Positions 10,675-18,426 of a stretch of DNA of 21,111 nucleotides are shown piece by piece (position 1 is the first letter of the stretch; each line of letters opens with the position of its first letter). A program made the translations under genes and the position numbers. The notes beneath the pieces are model-generated. The model saw only the letters and a list, made by a program, of their open reading frames with translations. It was not told the DNA's origin and made no database searches. This DNA comes from CAUTXO01 sp963542625 (GTDB taxonomy: Bacteria; Campylobacterota; Campylobacteria; Campylobacterales; SZUA-545). The stretch lies in the NCBI GenBank assembly GCA_963542625.1, contig CAUTXO010000025.1, forward strand, positions 1 to 21,111. Direction: 5' to 3'.

Positions 10675-13207
10675 TCATCAGATCTTTAGCAAGTGCGCTG
10701 GCCTTGTCCTTTATGGCGCTAAGATCTGACGCATTTAGCGCACCGCTGGCAAAATCCGCCTTGCCGCCGCCCTTGCCGTCAAAGCACACGCAAAGCTCTT
10801 TTAGCCACCGCGCGGCGTCTAGCGGGGCGTTTTTCACCGCGCACATTACCTTTACGCGCTCGCCATCAGGCATAAAAAGCATAACGGCGGCTTGTTTAAA
10901 CCTTGCCTTAATATCATCAAGGGCGGGCTTTAGATCTCCGCTAATCTCCATCACGACAAGCTTTGTGCCGCCTAGATCTTGGGGCTGGGCGACGGCGGAT
11001 AGAGCGCCTGAATGCTTAGCTCCCTTTTTTAGCTCCTTATTATCCGCGATGAGCCGTTCTATCGCGCTGCTTAGATCCTTTGTTTTTAAGAGATCTTGCG
11101 CCCTGCTCAAAGCCCCTTGCAAGCCCTTTGCGTAGCGGTAGGCTTCAAACCCCGCCACGCCTTCAATGCGCCGCACGCCCGCGCTAACGCTTGCCTCGCG
11201 CGTGATGTAAAAGCTGCCGATTTGCGCCGTGCTTGATACGTGCGTCCCGCCGCAAAATTCAATCGAGTGCTCGCCAAAGCTCACAACGCGCACACTCTCG
11301 CCGTATTTCTCGCCAAAAAGCGCGCGCGCGCCCGTTTTCTTGGCTTCTTCAAGCGGTAAGATCTGCGTTTTGCCGGCTAGATCTGCTGCGATTTTTTCAT
11401 TCACCGCATCTTGAATGCGCGCAATTTCATCAGCACTTAACGCGCGCCCAAAGGTAAAGTCAAAGCGCAACTTGGCTTCATCGCAATACGAGCCCGCTTG
11501 CGAAACGCTCACTCCTAGCACCTGCTCTATCGCCGCATACAAAAGATGAATGGCGGAGTGGTGCTTTGCCGTCTCCGCGCGCGCGGGGGCTACAACGCAA
11601 TCTACTTCATCGCCCGCCCTTAGATCCTGCGCGGCTTCCACGCTGCTTAGGATAAGCCCAAAAATCTTTTGCGTGTCCGTAACAAGCGATGAGCCGATTT
11701 TGCCCCTATCGCCAACCTGCCCGCCACTGCACGCGTAAAAGGGCGTTTTGTCTAGGAGCACGAGCCCCTTTGTGCCCTTTTTTAGCACGGTTTGCTCGTT
11801 GCCGTCTTCGTCTAAAAGGCTTAAGATCCGAGCGCGCGCCGCGGTGGTTTCGTAACCGATGAAAACATTCTCGCCAAAGCGCTCTAGCAAAGACTTTGTG
11901 GCGCTTTCTTTGAAGTTGTCTTTTGTGCCTTTCCAAGAAGCTTTGGCGCGGGTTTTTTGCTCTTTCATCGCGGCTTCATAGGCGTCAAGATCTATGGGGA
12001 TATTTTTGTCTCTAAGCATATCTATCGTTAGATCTAGCGGGAAGCCGTAGGTGTCATAAAGCATAAACGCCACGTCGCCGCTAAAGATCTTAGGATTTTT
12101 GGCAAGCTCTTTGTTAAAAAGCTCCATTCCATAAACGATGGTTGAGTAAAAGCGCTCTTCTTCGGATCTCACAAGATCTTTGACGGCGTCTTTTTTCTGC
12201 GCCAAATACGGATACGCCCCGCCTAAGAGCTCGCAAACCTTATCCACCAAAAGGTGCATAAAGGGTTTTTTAAGCCCCAGCAAGTAGCCGTGCCGCACCG
12301 CGCGGCGCAAGATCCTACGCAAAACATAGCCACGCCCTTCTTTGTCAAAGGTCGTGCCCTGGGCTAGCAAAAACGTAACGGCGCGGATATGGTCGGCAAT
12401 GACCCTAAAGCTAGCGCCCGTTTCATAAACGTATTTTTGGCCCGTTATCTTTTCCACTTCGGCAATGAGCGGCATAAAAAGGCTTGTGTCAAAGTTGCTA
12501 AATTTGCCTTCTTTGATTGCCACGATGCGCTCTAGGCCCATTCCAGTGTCAATCGATGGCTTTGGCAAGGGGTGCAAAGCGCCCGCTTCGTCGCGGTTAA
12601 ACTGCATAAACACAAGATTCCAAATCTCTAAAAAGCGGTCGCCCTCGCCGCCTAGATAATCCTCGCTTGAGCTAAAATGCTCCGCGCCTTGGTCGTAGTG
12701 GATCTCGCTGCAAGGGCCGCAAGGGCCGGTATCGCCCATTTGCCAGAAGTTGTCTTTGTCTCCCATACGCACGATGCGATCTTTAGGGACGTAATTTAGC
12801 CAGATTTGCTCGGCTTCATCGTCGCTTGTGTGGATGGTTATCCAAAGCCGCTCTTTGGGAAGTTTTACAACCTGCGTTACAAACTCCCACGCAAAGGCGA
12901 TGGCGTCTTTTTTGAAGTAATCACCAAAAGAGAAGTTCCCGAGCATTTCAAAAAACGTGTGGTGGCGGGCCGTGTAGCCGACGTTGTCAAGATCGTTGTG
13001 CTTGCCGCCTGCTCTGATGCACGTTTGCGATGTCGTCGCGCGCGGGGGCTTGGGAGCTGGCACTTCACCTGTGAAAACGGGCTTAAACTGCACCATACCG
13101 GCGTTTGTAAATAGTAGCGTTTGGTCGTTTGGCACAAGCGGCGAGCTTTCTAAGATCTTATGGCCTTTAGACTTAAAAAACTCAAGAAACTCTTTTCTGA
13201 CATCCAT
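10667..13207 (-). CDS. alaS: alanyl-tRNA synthetase
   Basis: 846-residue class II synthetase that charges tRNA-Ala and clears mischarged Ser/Gly-tRNA-Ala. The aminoacylation domain opens with KEFLEFFKSKGHKILESSPL. Motif 1 (FFEMLGNFSFGDYFK, 85-99) and motif 3 (GMGLERI, 222-228) are present. The tRNA-binding part contains GRGYVLRRILRRAVRHG (291-307). The editing domain has both zinc motifs, HHSAIH (549-554) and CGGTH (652-656). A C-terminal DHHA1-type domain rich in Gly completes it. The ATG at 13207 has AAGGA nine bases upstream, and TATACT lies just before that. It is first in an operon with the 135-aa membrane protein and maf. The sequence appears complete. Confidence 0.98.
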   Translation of the reverse strand: MDVRKEFLEFFKSKGHKILESSPLVPNDQTLLFTNAGMVQFKPVFTGEVPAPKPPRATTSQTCIRAGGKHNDLDNVGYTARHHTFFEMLGNFSFGDYFKKDAIAFAWEFVTQVVKLPKERLWITIHTSDDEAEQIWLNYVPKDRIVRMGDKDNFWQMGDTGPCGPCSEIHYDQGAEHFSSSEDYLGGEGDRFLEIWNLVFMQFNRDEAGALHPLPKPSIDTGMGLERIVAIKEGKFSNFDTSLFMPLIAEVEKITGQKYVYETGASFRVIADHIRAVTFLLAQGTTFDKEGRGYVLRRILRRAVRHGYLLGLKKPFMHLLVDKVCELLGGAYPYLAQKKDAVKDLVRSEEERFYSTIVYGMELFNKELAKNPKIFSGDVAFMLYDTYGFPLDLTIDMLRDKNIPIDLDAYEAAMKEQKTRAKASWKGTKDNFKESATKSLLERFGENVFIGYETTAARARILSLLDEDGNEQTVLKKGTKGLVLLDKTPFYACSGGQVGDRGKIGSSLVTDTQKIFGLILSSVEAAQDLRAGDEVDCVVAPARAETAKHHSAIHLLYAAIEQVLGVSVSQAGSYCDEAKLRFDFTFGRALSADEIARIQDAVNEKIAADLAGKTQILPLEEAKKTGARALFGEKYGESVRVVSFGEHSIEFCGGTHVSSTAQIGSFYITREASVSAGVRRIEGVAGFEAYRYAKGLQGALSRAQDLLKTKDLSSAIERLIADNKELKKGAKHSGALSAVAQPQDLGGTKLVVMEISGDLKPALDDIKARFKQAAVMLFMPDGERVKVMCAVKNAPLDAARWLKELCVCFDGKGGGKADFASGALNASDLSAIKDKASALAKDLMNA

Positions 13208-13231
13208 TTTGTATCCTTAAAATTGTTCGGA

Positions 13232-13237
13232 AGTATA
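13232..13237 (-). promoter_or_regulatory. -10 element of alaS promoter
   Basis: TATACT on the minus strand, 25 bases before the alaS ATG and just after the stop of the LPP20-type gene. It allows alaS to be transcribed apart from the ruvC operon. No -35 is visible, as is normal in this phylum. Confidence 0.45.
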
Positions 13238-13240
13238 ACA

Positions 13241-13786
13241 CTAATAATTTTGCGCCAAATCGTCAAACAAGCGCGCAAATTCGCTTCTTTTGCGTAAAAA
13301 TTCCGCTTCAGATGGCAAGCCAAAAAGCCTTAGATCTAGTGCGTTTAGGAGTGAAGCTTTTAGGCTTTCTTTATCCGCCTTAACTAAAACGTAAAAAAGC
13401 TCATTGCCGCCTACCCACGTTTGGAGCTTTGTTAGGTTTTGCAAAACGGGCAATGGCGCGGCTACGGATAATTCATCTAGCAATTCCTGCGGCGGCGGCG
13501 TTTGAAAGCTGGCAAAAAACTTTTGCAATAGATCTAGGCTAAAGCGGCTTAGCTTGCCTTGCAAGGCGGTTTTTGCGCTATCTTGCGCTTCGGATTTTAA
13601 AAAGCTTATCTCATCGCTTTGCTTTTGCGATTTTCCTACGCTAATGAATGGGTTTGAAGGGTCTTGGCGCGCCCACTGCGGCAAATCAAACAAAAGCCCA
13701 CTTTCTTTTGAATATGGAAGCTCGTCTTGCTTTGACGAACAGGCAAAAAGCAAAAACGCAAGAGCAAAATAGGCAAGGCGCTTCAA
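13241..13786 (-). CDS. LPP20-family lipoprotein
   Basis: 181-residue predicted lipoprotein. The N-terminus MKRLAYFALAFLLFACSS is a type II signal peptide with lipobox LFAC, lipidated at Cys16. The mature part holds LPQWARQDPSNPFISVGKSQ, the type of region seen in LPP20 proteins of Helicobacter and Campylobacter, followed by a helical part (SEAQDSAKTALQGKL) and LFYVLVKADKESLKASLLNAL. Such proteins are membrane-associated; their role is not well defined. The start is TTG at 13786, overlapping the TGA stop of the outer-membrane-protein gene (TTGA). It is the last gene of the ruvC operon. Family assignment is from recognition by eye. Confidence 0.78.
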   Translation of the reverse strand: MKRLAYFALAFLLFACSSKQDELPYSKESGLLFDLPQWARQDPSNPFISVGKSQKQSDEISFLKSEAQDSAKTALQGKLSRFSLDLLQKFFASFQTPPPQELLDELSVAAPLPVLQNLTKLQTWVGGNELFYVLVKADKESLKASLLNALDLRLFGLPSEAEFLRKRSEFARLFDDLAQNY

Positions 13787-14790
13787 AACATATAACCTAA
13801 ACCTACGATAAATCTTATGTCTTTGGTGATTTCTTGCGTGTCCGTTGAATACTGGCTCTGCCTTACGAGCTTGGATTTTGAGACCCTAAGCCCGGCGTTT
13901 AGGAAAAAATCATCAAGTTTATAAAAAACGCCCGCGCCCGCAAAATACGTAAGGCTGCTAAGTTTAAAGCTAGGCAAGCTTCCAAAATTTGGAAAGTTCA
14001 GGCTCGCGCCAAGCTCGGCGTATGGGTTAAAGTCAAAAATTTCAAAGTCTGGTGCAAACTTTAGCCCCGGGCGCAAATCGACTTCTACATCGTCGCTATA
14101 AAACCCAGCGCCTAGCTGGAAGTTCTTGATGAACTCGTAATAAACGTTTAAAGAAACGCCGGCTGATTTTTCATCTTTTGAGAAAACGTGCGTTTTGCCA
14201 TCGGCGGAGAATTTAAATTTATGCGCTTCATTGGTTAGCACACAAAAGCCGTCTTTATCTTTTTCTGCATCGCAAACCGTAAGCCTTTGTGTAGCAAAAG
14301 AGTAGCGGCTCGTGTAGCTCCTTAGCTCGCCTTCTAGGCTGATGTAGAATTTTTTCCTAAGATCTTGCTGCGGCTCTTGGCTATCAGGCGTTTGCTTTTT
14401 AACTGGGTTTAAGCGCACGCGGTATTTTTTGCCGTTGCGAATGATGTATTTATACTTTGGCTTTTGCGCGGGATCTGCGCTTAGATCTTGCCCAGCTGCC
14501 GGCGGTTTTTTTAGCCTAATTCTGTATTTTTTGCCATCTCTTATGACGTATCTATACTCCGCGCCCTGCCCGGCGGTGCTAGGATCTACAGCATTTGCGG
14601 GCGCACCCGCTGGCGTGAGAGTGGCTGCTTGCTGGGCGGTTTGCCCGGCGGCTGGCGCTAGATCTTGAGCGCTTTGCATAACTCTCACGCGGTATTTTTT
14701 GCCGTCTTTTATGAAGTAGCGGTAAGTATCAGCGGCAAGAAACGCTGGCAATAAAAGCAAAAGGGCAAAGATCCTAGCGGTGGTTTTCAA
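13783..14790 (-). CDS. outer-membrane beta-barrel protein with three N-terminal YRY...GKKYRVR repeats
   Basis: 335-residue secreted protein: signal peptide MKTTARIFALLLLLPAFLAA (1-20). Three copies of a 15-residue basic motif Y-[RK]-Y-x-I-[KR]-[DN]-G-K-K-Y-R-[VI]-R-[VL] follow at 23-37, 79-93 and 113-127. They are separated by Ala/Pro/Gln linkers that contain SAQDL, AGQDL and QQDL, each encoded across an AGATCT repeat. From about 145 to the end are alternating hydrophobic strands (KFYISLEGELRSY, VSLNVYYEFIKNFQLGAGFY) ending in GLGYMF, the C-terminal aromatic expected of a barrel inserted by the BAM complex. Two Cys (TVCDAEKDKDGFCVLT) may form a disulphide. The start is TTG, overlapping the transporter stop (TTGA). 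Barrel identity is likely; function is unknown. Confidence 0.75.
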   Translation of the reverse strand: MKTTARIFALLLLLPAFLAADTYRYFIKDGKKYRVRVMQSAQDLAPAAGQTAQQAATLTPAGAPANAVDPSTAGQGAEYRYVIRDGKKYRIRLKKPPAAGQDLSADPAQKPKYKYIIRNGKKYRVRLNPVKKQTPDSQEPQQDLRKKFYISLEGELRSYTSRYSFATQRLTVCDAEKDKDGFCVLTNEAHKFKFSADGKTHVFSKDEKSAGVSLNVYYEFIKNFQLGAGFYSDDVEVDLRPGLKFAPDFEIFDFNPYAELGASLNFPNFGSLPSFKLSSLTYFAGAGVFYKLDDFFLNAGLRVSKSKLVRQSQYSTDTQEITKDIRFIVGLGYMF

Positions 14791-15326
14791 TTCTTGTCTT
14801 TCTTTCTAAGCGGGAACGCAAGCACGTAAAAAAACGGCGTGTCTAAAAGCGAGAGAATGATTTTTATGGAATAGTCGCCAATAATCATCTTGGCAAGATC
14901 TTCAAAAGGAATGATAAAAGCAAAGGCGATTAAAAAGAATATCACCGTATCCAAAAATTGCGACGTAAGCGTGCTGACGTTATTGCGTAGCCACCAAAGC
15001 TTGTAAAAGCGCTCCTTTAGGTAGTGGAAAATGAAAATATCGAGCTGCTGCACGAAGAAAAACGCAAAAATCGACGCAAAAGCAATGCGAAAATCAGAAA
15101 TCAGCAAGGTTGGAATGACGGCAAAAACAATCCCATAGCGCACAACTTTTAGCGCAACTTCTTTTGAATAGCGCTCGCTAAGAACGTCCGTAAATAAAAA
15201 CGTGAAAGGATAGGTAATTGCGCCGTAAGTAATCCACTCGTTGATTGGAATTGTTACCAAATAATTAGACGCTACGATGATTGCCGCGAAAAACAGCCCG
15301 AAAATTACGATGTGCTTGTTACTCAA
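14787..15326 (-). CDS. queuosine precursor transporter (VUT family, YhhQ type)
   Basis: 179-residue inner-membrane protein with about six helices. Family features are TYGAITYPFTFLFTDVLSERYSK near residues 33-55 and the polar motif VQQLDIFIFHYLKERF (92-107). A later segment NNVSTLTSQFLDTVIFFLIAF matches the SQ-x2-D-x3-F pattern of this family. Known members import 7-cyano-7-deazaguanine or 7-aminomethyl-7-deazaguanine for queuosine in tRNA. The start is TTG at 15326 inside the ruvC stop (ATTTGA), so it is translated by coupling with ruvC. No queuosine biosynthetic gene lies in the window. Confidence 0.85.
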   Translation of the reverse strand: MSNKHIVIFGLFFAAIIVASNYLVTIPINEWITYGAITYPFTFLFTDVLSERYSKEVALKVVRYGIVFAVIPTLLISDFRIAFASIFAFFFVQQLDIFIFHYLKERFYKLWWLRNNVSTLTSQFLDTVIFFLIAFAFIIPFEDLAKMIIGDYSIKIILSLLDTPFFYVLAFPLRKKDKN

Positions 15327-15805
15327 ATTTTGCCTTCTAGTTTTAATCTTTGAAAATGCGTTATTGAAACCGCGATGGCGTCGGTTACGTCAAGCGGCTT
15401 TATATCTTTTTTGATCTTAAGCAAGATCCTTACCATATAAGCCACCTGCTCCTTTGCCGCCTTTGCCTTGCCCGTGAGCGATTTTTTAACCTGAAGCGGC
15501 GTGTATTCACTAAAATGCCCGATTTCTTGCAAGATCTTAAGGCTAAGCGCGCCGCGAAATTGCGCTAGTTTTATTACCGTTTTTGGATTGTAGGCAAAGA
15601 AAATATCTTCAATCGCCACCTCATCTATTTTGTGATTTTTGAGTATTAGATCTAGCCCTTCAACAAGCTGAATGATTTGATCTTGCAAGGGGGCTTGAGA
15701 GATCTTAATTAGCCCCGCTTCTGAGAGTGAAAAAGCGTTTTTATTCACATCTAAAATGGAATATCCACAGTTTTTAGAGCCTGGATCTATGCCTAGTATT
15801 TTCAT
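15323..15805 (-). CDS. ruvC: Holliday junction endonuclease RuvC
   Basis: 160-residue dimeric nuclease that resolves Holliday junctions with RuvAB. The chosen start is the ATG at 15805 (MKILGIDPGSKNCGYS), which places the catalytic Asp at residue 7 as in known RuvC; an upstream in-frame ATG would add 13 basic residues without support. The other acidic residues lie in VAIEDIFFA and in the C-terminal PLDVTDAIAVSITH. KSLTGKAKAAKEQV is the DNA-binding segment. Its 5' end contains sequences resembling DnaA boxes, so gene and origin overlap. The ruvC-dnaA neighbourhood also occurs in Campylobacter jejuni. It is first in a four-gene operon. Confidence 0.95.
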   Translation of the reverse strand: MKILGIDPGSKNCGYSILDVNKNAFSLSEAGLIKISQAPLQDQIIQLVEGLDLILKNHKIDEVAIEDIFFAYNPKTVIKLAQFRGALSLKILQEIGHFSEYTPLQVKKSLTGKAKAAKEQVAYMVRILLKIKKDIKPLDVTDAIAVSITHFQRLKLEGKI

Positions 15806-15892
15806 AACAAATCGCCTTTTTGCACGCTTTTCACGTGTTTTCACACTGGGTTATTCACATAAAAATTTTTGCAAGTTTAGTAAAATTTCACA
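15741..15892. promoter_or_regulatory. oriC part 1: DnaA-box cluster upstream of dnaA
   Basis: Same-orientation sites matching the epsilonproteobacterial DnaA box TTATTCACA or its TTCAC core: TTATTCACA (15741-15749), ATATCCACA (15761-15769), TTTTCAC (15828-15834), TTTTCACA (15838-15845), TTATTCACA (15851-15859) and TTTCACA (15886-15892). The three at 15828, 15838 and 15851 are spaced about one helical turn apart. The cluster covers the 5' end of ruvC and the dnaA promoter, so it probably also serves DnaA autoregulation. H. pylori has a comparable box cluster on this side of dnaA. Confidence 0.7.
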
Positions 15893-15903
15893 AAGGATTT
15901 TAA

Positions 15904-17217
15904 ATGATCTTTGACAACGTCAAAAAAGAGCTACTGCAAAAAATCGGCGAGAGCGAATATAATAAATTCATCGCGGATCTTACATACAACGAAAAAAAGT
16001 CAAAGTCCAACCTTTGCATTATAGAAACGAGCAACCCGCTCATTGCGAATTGGATCAAAACAAAATACAGCGACAAAATCGCCGATGTTTTTGAGAGCCT
16101 AACCAAGATTAAGCCAAGCGTTGAGATCTTAGTCATCAACAAAAAGCAATCGCAAAAGACGCTAAAAGAAAAGCTCACTCTTGAGAACAAAATGGCAAAA
16201 AACACCAAGCTAAACCCGTCTTATAAGTTTGAAAATTTCGTTGTTGGGCCGTCAAATGAGTTTGCCTATTCCATAGCACAAAACGTGATAAAAAATCCGG
16301 TGGCTTATAACCCGGTGTTTATTTACGGCGGCGTTGGGCTTGGCAAAACGCACCTTTTGCACGCGATAGGAAATTGCTTTGATCCTAAGGAAAAGGTAAT
16401 TATTTACATCACAGCCGAGCAGTTTATGAACGATTTTATACATCATCTAACCAACAAAACGATGGATAGTTTCCGTGAGAAATACCGCACTTGCGATTTG
16501 TTTTTGATTGACGACGTGCAGTTTTTGTCAAACAAAGAAGGCACGCAAGAAGAGTTTTTTCACACCTTTGAAGAGCTTTACAAAAATAACAAGCAAATCG
16601 TCCTAACCGCGGATAAATTCCCAAAGCAAATCGCGGGGCTTGAAGACAGGCTAAGCAGCCGGTTTTCTTGGGGGCAAACGGCAAATATCCAAGCGCCAGA
16701 ACTGGAAACAAAGATAGCCATCATAAAGAAAAAATGCGAGATAGATCAGATAAACTTGGATAATGAAATAATAAATTACATAGCCACAAATATTCACGAT
16801 AGCATACGAGAAATTGAAGGAATAATCATAAAACTAAACGCCTATTCCAAGATGATAGGCAAGCCAATTAGCCTTGAAATTTCAAAAGAGATCTTAAAAG
16901 ATCACATAAAAGAGAAAAAAGAAAGCATAAGCATTGATGAAATAATCAAAACAGTAAGCAATGAATTCAACATAAAACCGTCTGAAATCAAGTCAAAATC
17001 ACGGGTGAATTCCATAGTCATAGCAAGGCGAATGGTGTTTTACCTAACGCGCAAACTCACGCAAAACTCTATGCCAACCATCGCAAAATACTTCAGTATG
17101 AAAGATCACTCAGCCGTAAGCAAGGCGCTTAAAAAAATAGACGAAATGATAGTAACCGACGCCGACTTCAAAAACAAGCTAGATCTAATCTCTAACAAGA
17201 TCTCGTCAAAAGAATAA
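15904..17217 (+). CDS. dnaA: chromosomal replication initiator DnaA
   Basis: 437-residue initiator that binds DnaA boxes, opens the origin and loads the helicase. Domain I spans about residues 1-90; a short linker domain II leads to NPSYKFENFVVGPSNEFAYS. The AAA+ domain III has Walker A GGVGLGKTHLL (about 142-152), Walker B LFLIDDVQF and sensor segment GLEDRLSSRFSWG. C-terminal domain IV has the helix-turn-helix signature DHSAVSKALKKIDEM (about 401-415). The ATG at 15904 follows AAAGGATTTTAA. DnaA-box clusters lie on both sides. Codon use is more A-rich than in the left-hand genes. Complete and normal in length. Confidence 0.99.
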   Translation: MIFDNVKKELLQKIGESEYNKFIADLTYNEKKSKSNLCIIETSNPLIANWIKTKYSDKIADVFESLTKIKPSVEILVINKKQSQKTLKEKLTLENKMAKNTKLNPSYKFENFVVGPSNEFAYSIAQNVIKNPVAYNPVFIYGGVGLGKTHLLHAIGNCFDPKEKVIIYITAEQFMNDFIHHLTNKTMDSFREKYRTCDLFLIDDVQFLSNKEGTQEEFFHTFEELYKNNKQIVLTADKFPKQIAGLEDRLSSRFSWGQTANIQAPELETKIAIIKKKCEIDQINLDNEIINYIATNIHDSIREIEGIIIKLNAYSKMIGKPISLEISKEILKDHIKEKKESISIDEIIKTVSNEFNIKPSEIKSKSRVNSIVIARRMVFYLTRKLTQNSMPTIAKYFSMKDHSAVSKALKKIDEMIVTDADFKNKLDLISNKISSKE

Positions 17218-17349
17218 TGGAAAAGATGTGAATAAAATAAAATATTTGGCAACAAAAAAATGCGTAAAACAAAAGAAGTAAAAAGGTTTTTCACATAAAC
17301 ACTTTTGTATAATACTAATACCTTTAATTTTATTTATATAAGGAAAACG
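17218..17349. promoter_or_regulatory. oriC part 2: DnaA boxes and AT-rich unwinding region between dnaA and dnaN
   Basis: Contains TGTGAATAA (17227-17235), a perfect reverse-oriented TTATTCACA box, and TTTTTCACA (17287-17295), one mismatch. Between and after them the DNA is almost all A/T (17234-17284 and 17306-17342), a good candidate for the DNA-unwinding element. In H. pylori the unwinding site lies in the box cluster downstream of dnaA; by analogy strands would open here. Confidence 0.65.
17308..17313 (+). promoter_or_regulatory. -10 element of dnaN promoter
   Basis: Consensus TATAAT 36 bases before the dnaN ATG, inside the AT-rich origin region. It suggests that dnaN and gyrB can be transcribed separately from dnaA. 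The overlap with DnaA-binding sites suggests coupling of their expression with origin activity. Confidence 0.6.
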
Positions 17350-18417
17350 ATGAATTTTTCAGTAGAAAAAAGCGTAATAGAAGAAATGCTAGCCAGTCTC
17401 CAAGCGTTTTTGGAAAAAAAAGACAATTCAGAAATCACTTCGCACATAATATTAAAGGTAAAAGACAACAGTCTTTTTCTAAAAGCAACGGATAAAGAAA
17501 TCGGGCTAGAAGCAAAAACGGATGAAATAATCGTAAAAGAAGAAGGCATTGCAACCTGCAACGGCAAAAAGATCTTAGACATCATACGGATACTAAAAGA
17601 AGAAGAAATAAATATTTCCAGAACTTCGTCAGATCTTCACATTAAACAAAACAAAACAAAATACAAGCTTTCATCTTATAATGCAGACGAATTCCCAAGC
17701 TTTCCGCAAGAAGCGGACTTACCAAAGATTGACATAAACAGCGCAAAACTAATCAGCGCCTTTAAAAAAATAAACCCAGGCATTGCCACGAATAACCCAA
17801 AAATCGAGCTAAACGGCGCGCTTATTGACATTAAAAATTCTGTTATAAACGTTGTTGCAACGGATACAAAACGCCTAGCCGTTCAAAAAATAGACAACGT
17901 TTCTGACAAAATATTTTCCATCATCATTCCAAAGCGGGCAATCTCTGAGATACAAAAGATCTTTGACAGTAACATAGAAATTTACTATGATAAGGTCAAT
18001 TTCATCATAAAAAATGAAAAGTATTTTTTCTTTTCCCGCGTTATTAACGGCAAATTTCCGCCGTATGAGTCGATAATTCCGCGCGAATTCAAGCACTCCT
18101 TTACCCTGCCAAAGATCCCAGTAATTGAAGCCATACGTCAGGTAAATATTTTATTCCCGGACATAAAAATAACCTTTAGCAGCAGCGGGCTTGTGTTTGA
18201 AAGCCTTAGCAAGGATAACTCAGAAGCCGCAACGAACATAGATATGAGCCTAAACCTTGAAGCGCCGTTTAGTATGGCGATTAACTCAAGATTTTTGATA
18301 GATTTTCTCTCAAACGTAGATACGGACACATTCACAATCAACATCAACGAACCAAACACGGCATTTAAAGTAGATAGCGACAATTTCTTTACGATTATAA
18401 TGCCGATAAACCTTTAA
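17350..18417 (+). CDS. dnaN: DNA polymerase III sliding clamp (beta subunit)
   Basis: 355-residue ring subunit that tethers DNA polymerases to the template. The ATG at 17350 has AAGGAAAACG just upstream; an in-frame extension to 17305 crosses the promoter and is rejected. Three clamp domains are evident. The N-terminal one is MNFSVEKSVIEEMLASLQAF. The middle contains VVATDTKRLAVQKI (family motif ATDxxRLA), and the third includes INGKFPPYESIIPREF. The end FFTIIMPINL is the conserved C-terminus (PMRL/MPINL type) that helps form the binding pocket. It is nine bases from gyrB, so co-transcribed. Complete. Confidence 0.98.
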   Translation: MNFSVEKSVIEEMLASLQAFLEKKDNSEITSHIILKVKDNSLFLKATDKEIGLEAKTDEIIVKEEGIATCNGKKILDIIRILKEEEINISRTSSDLHIKQNKTKYKLSSYNADEFPSFPQEADLPKIDINSAKLISAFKKINPGIATNNPKIELNGALIDIKNSVINVVATDTKRLAVQKIDNVSDKIFSIIIPKRAISEIQKIFDSNIEIYYDKVNFIIKNEKYFFFSRVINGKFPPYESIIPREFKHSFTLPKIPVIEAIRQVNILFPDIKITFSSSGLVFESLSKDNSEAATNIDMSLNLEAPFSMAINSRFLIDFLSNVDTDTFTININEPNTAFKVDSDNFFTIIMPINL

Positions 18418-18426
18418 GGACACATA

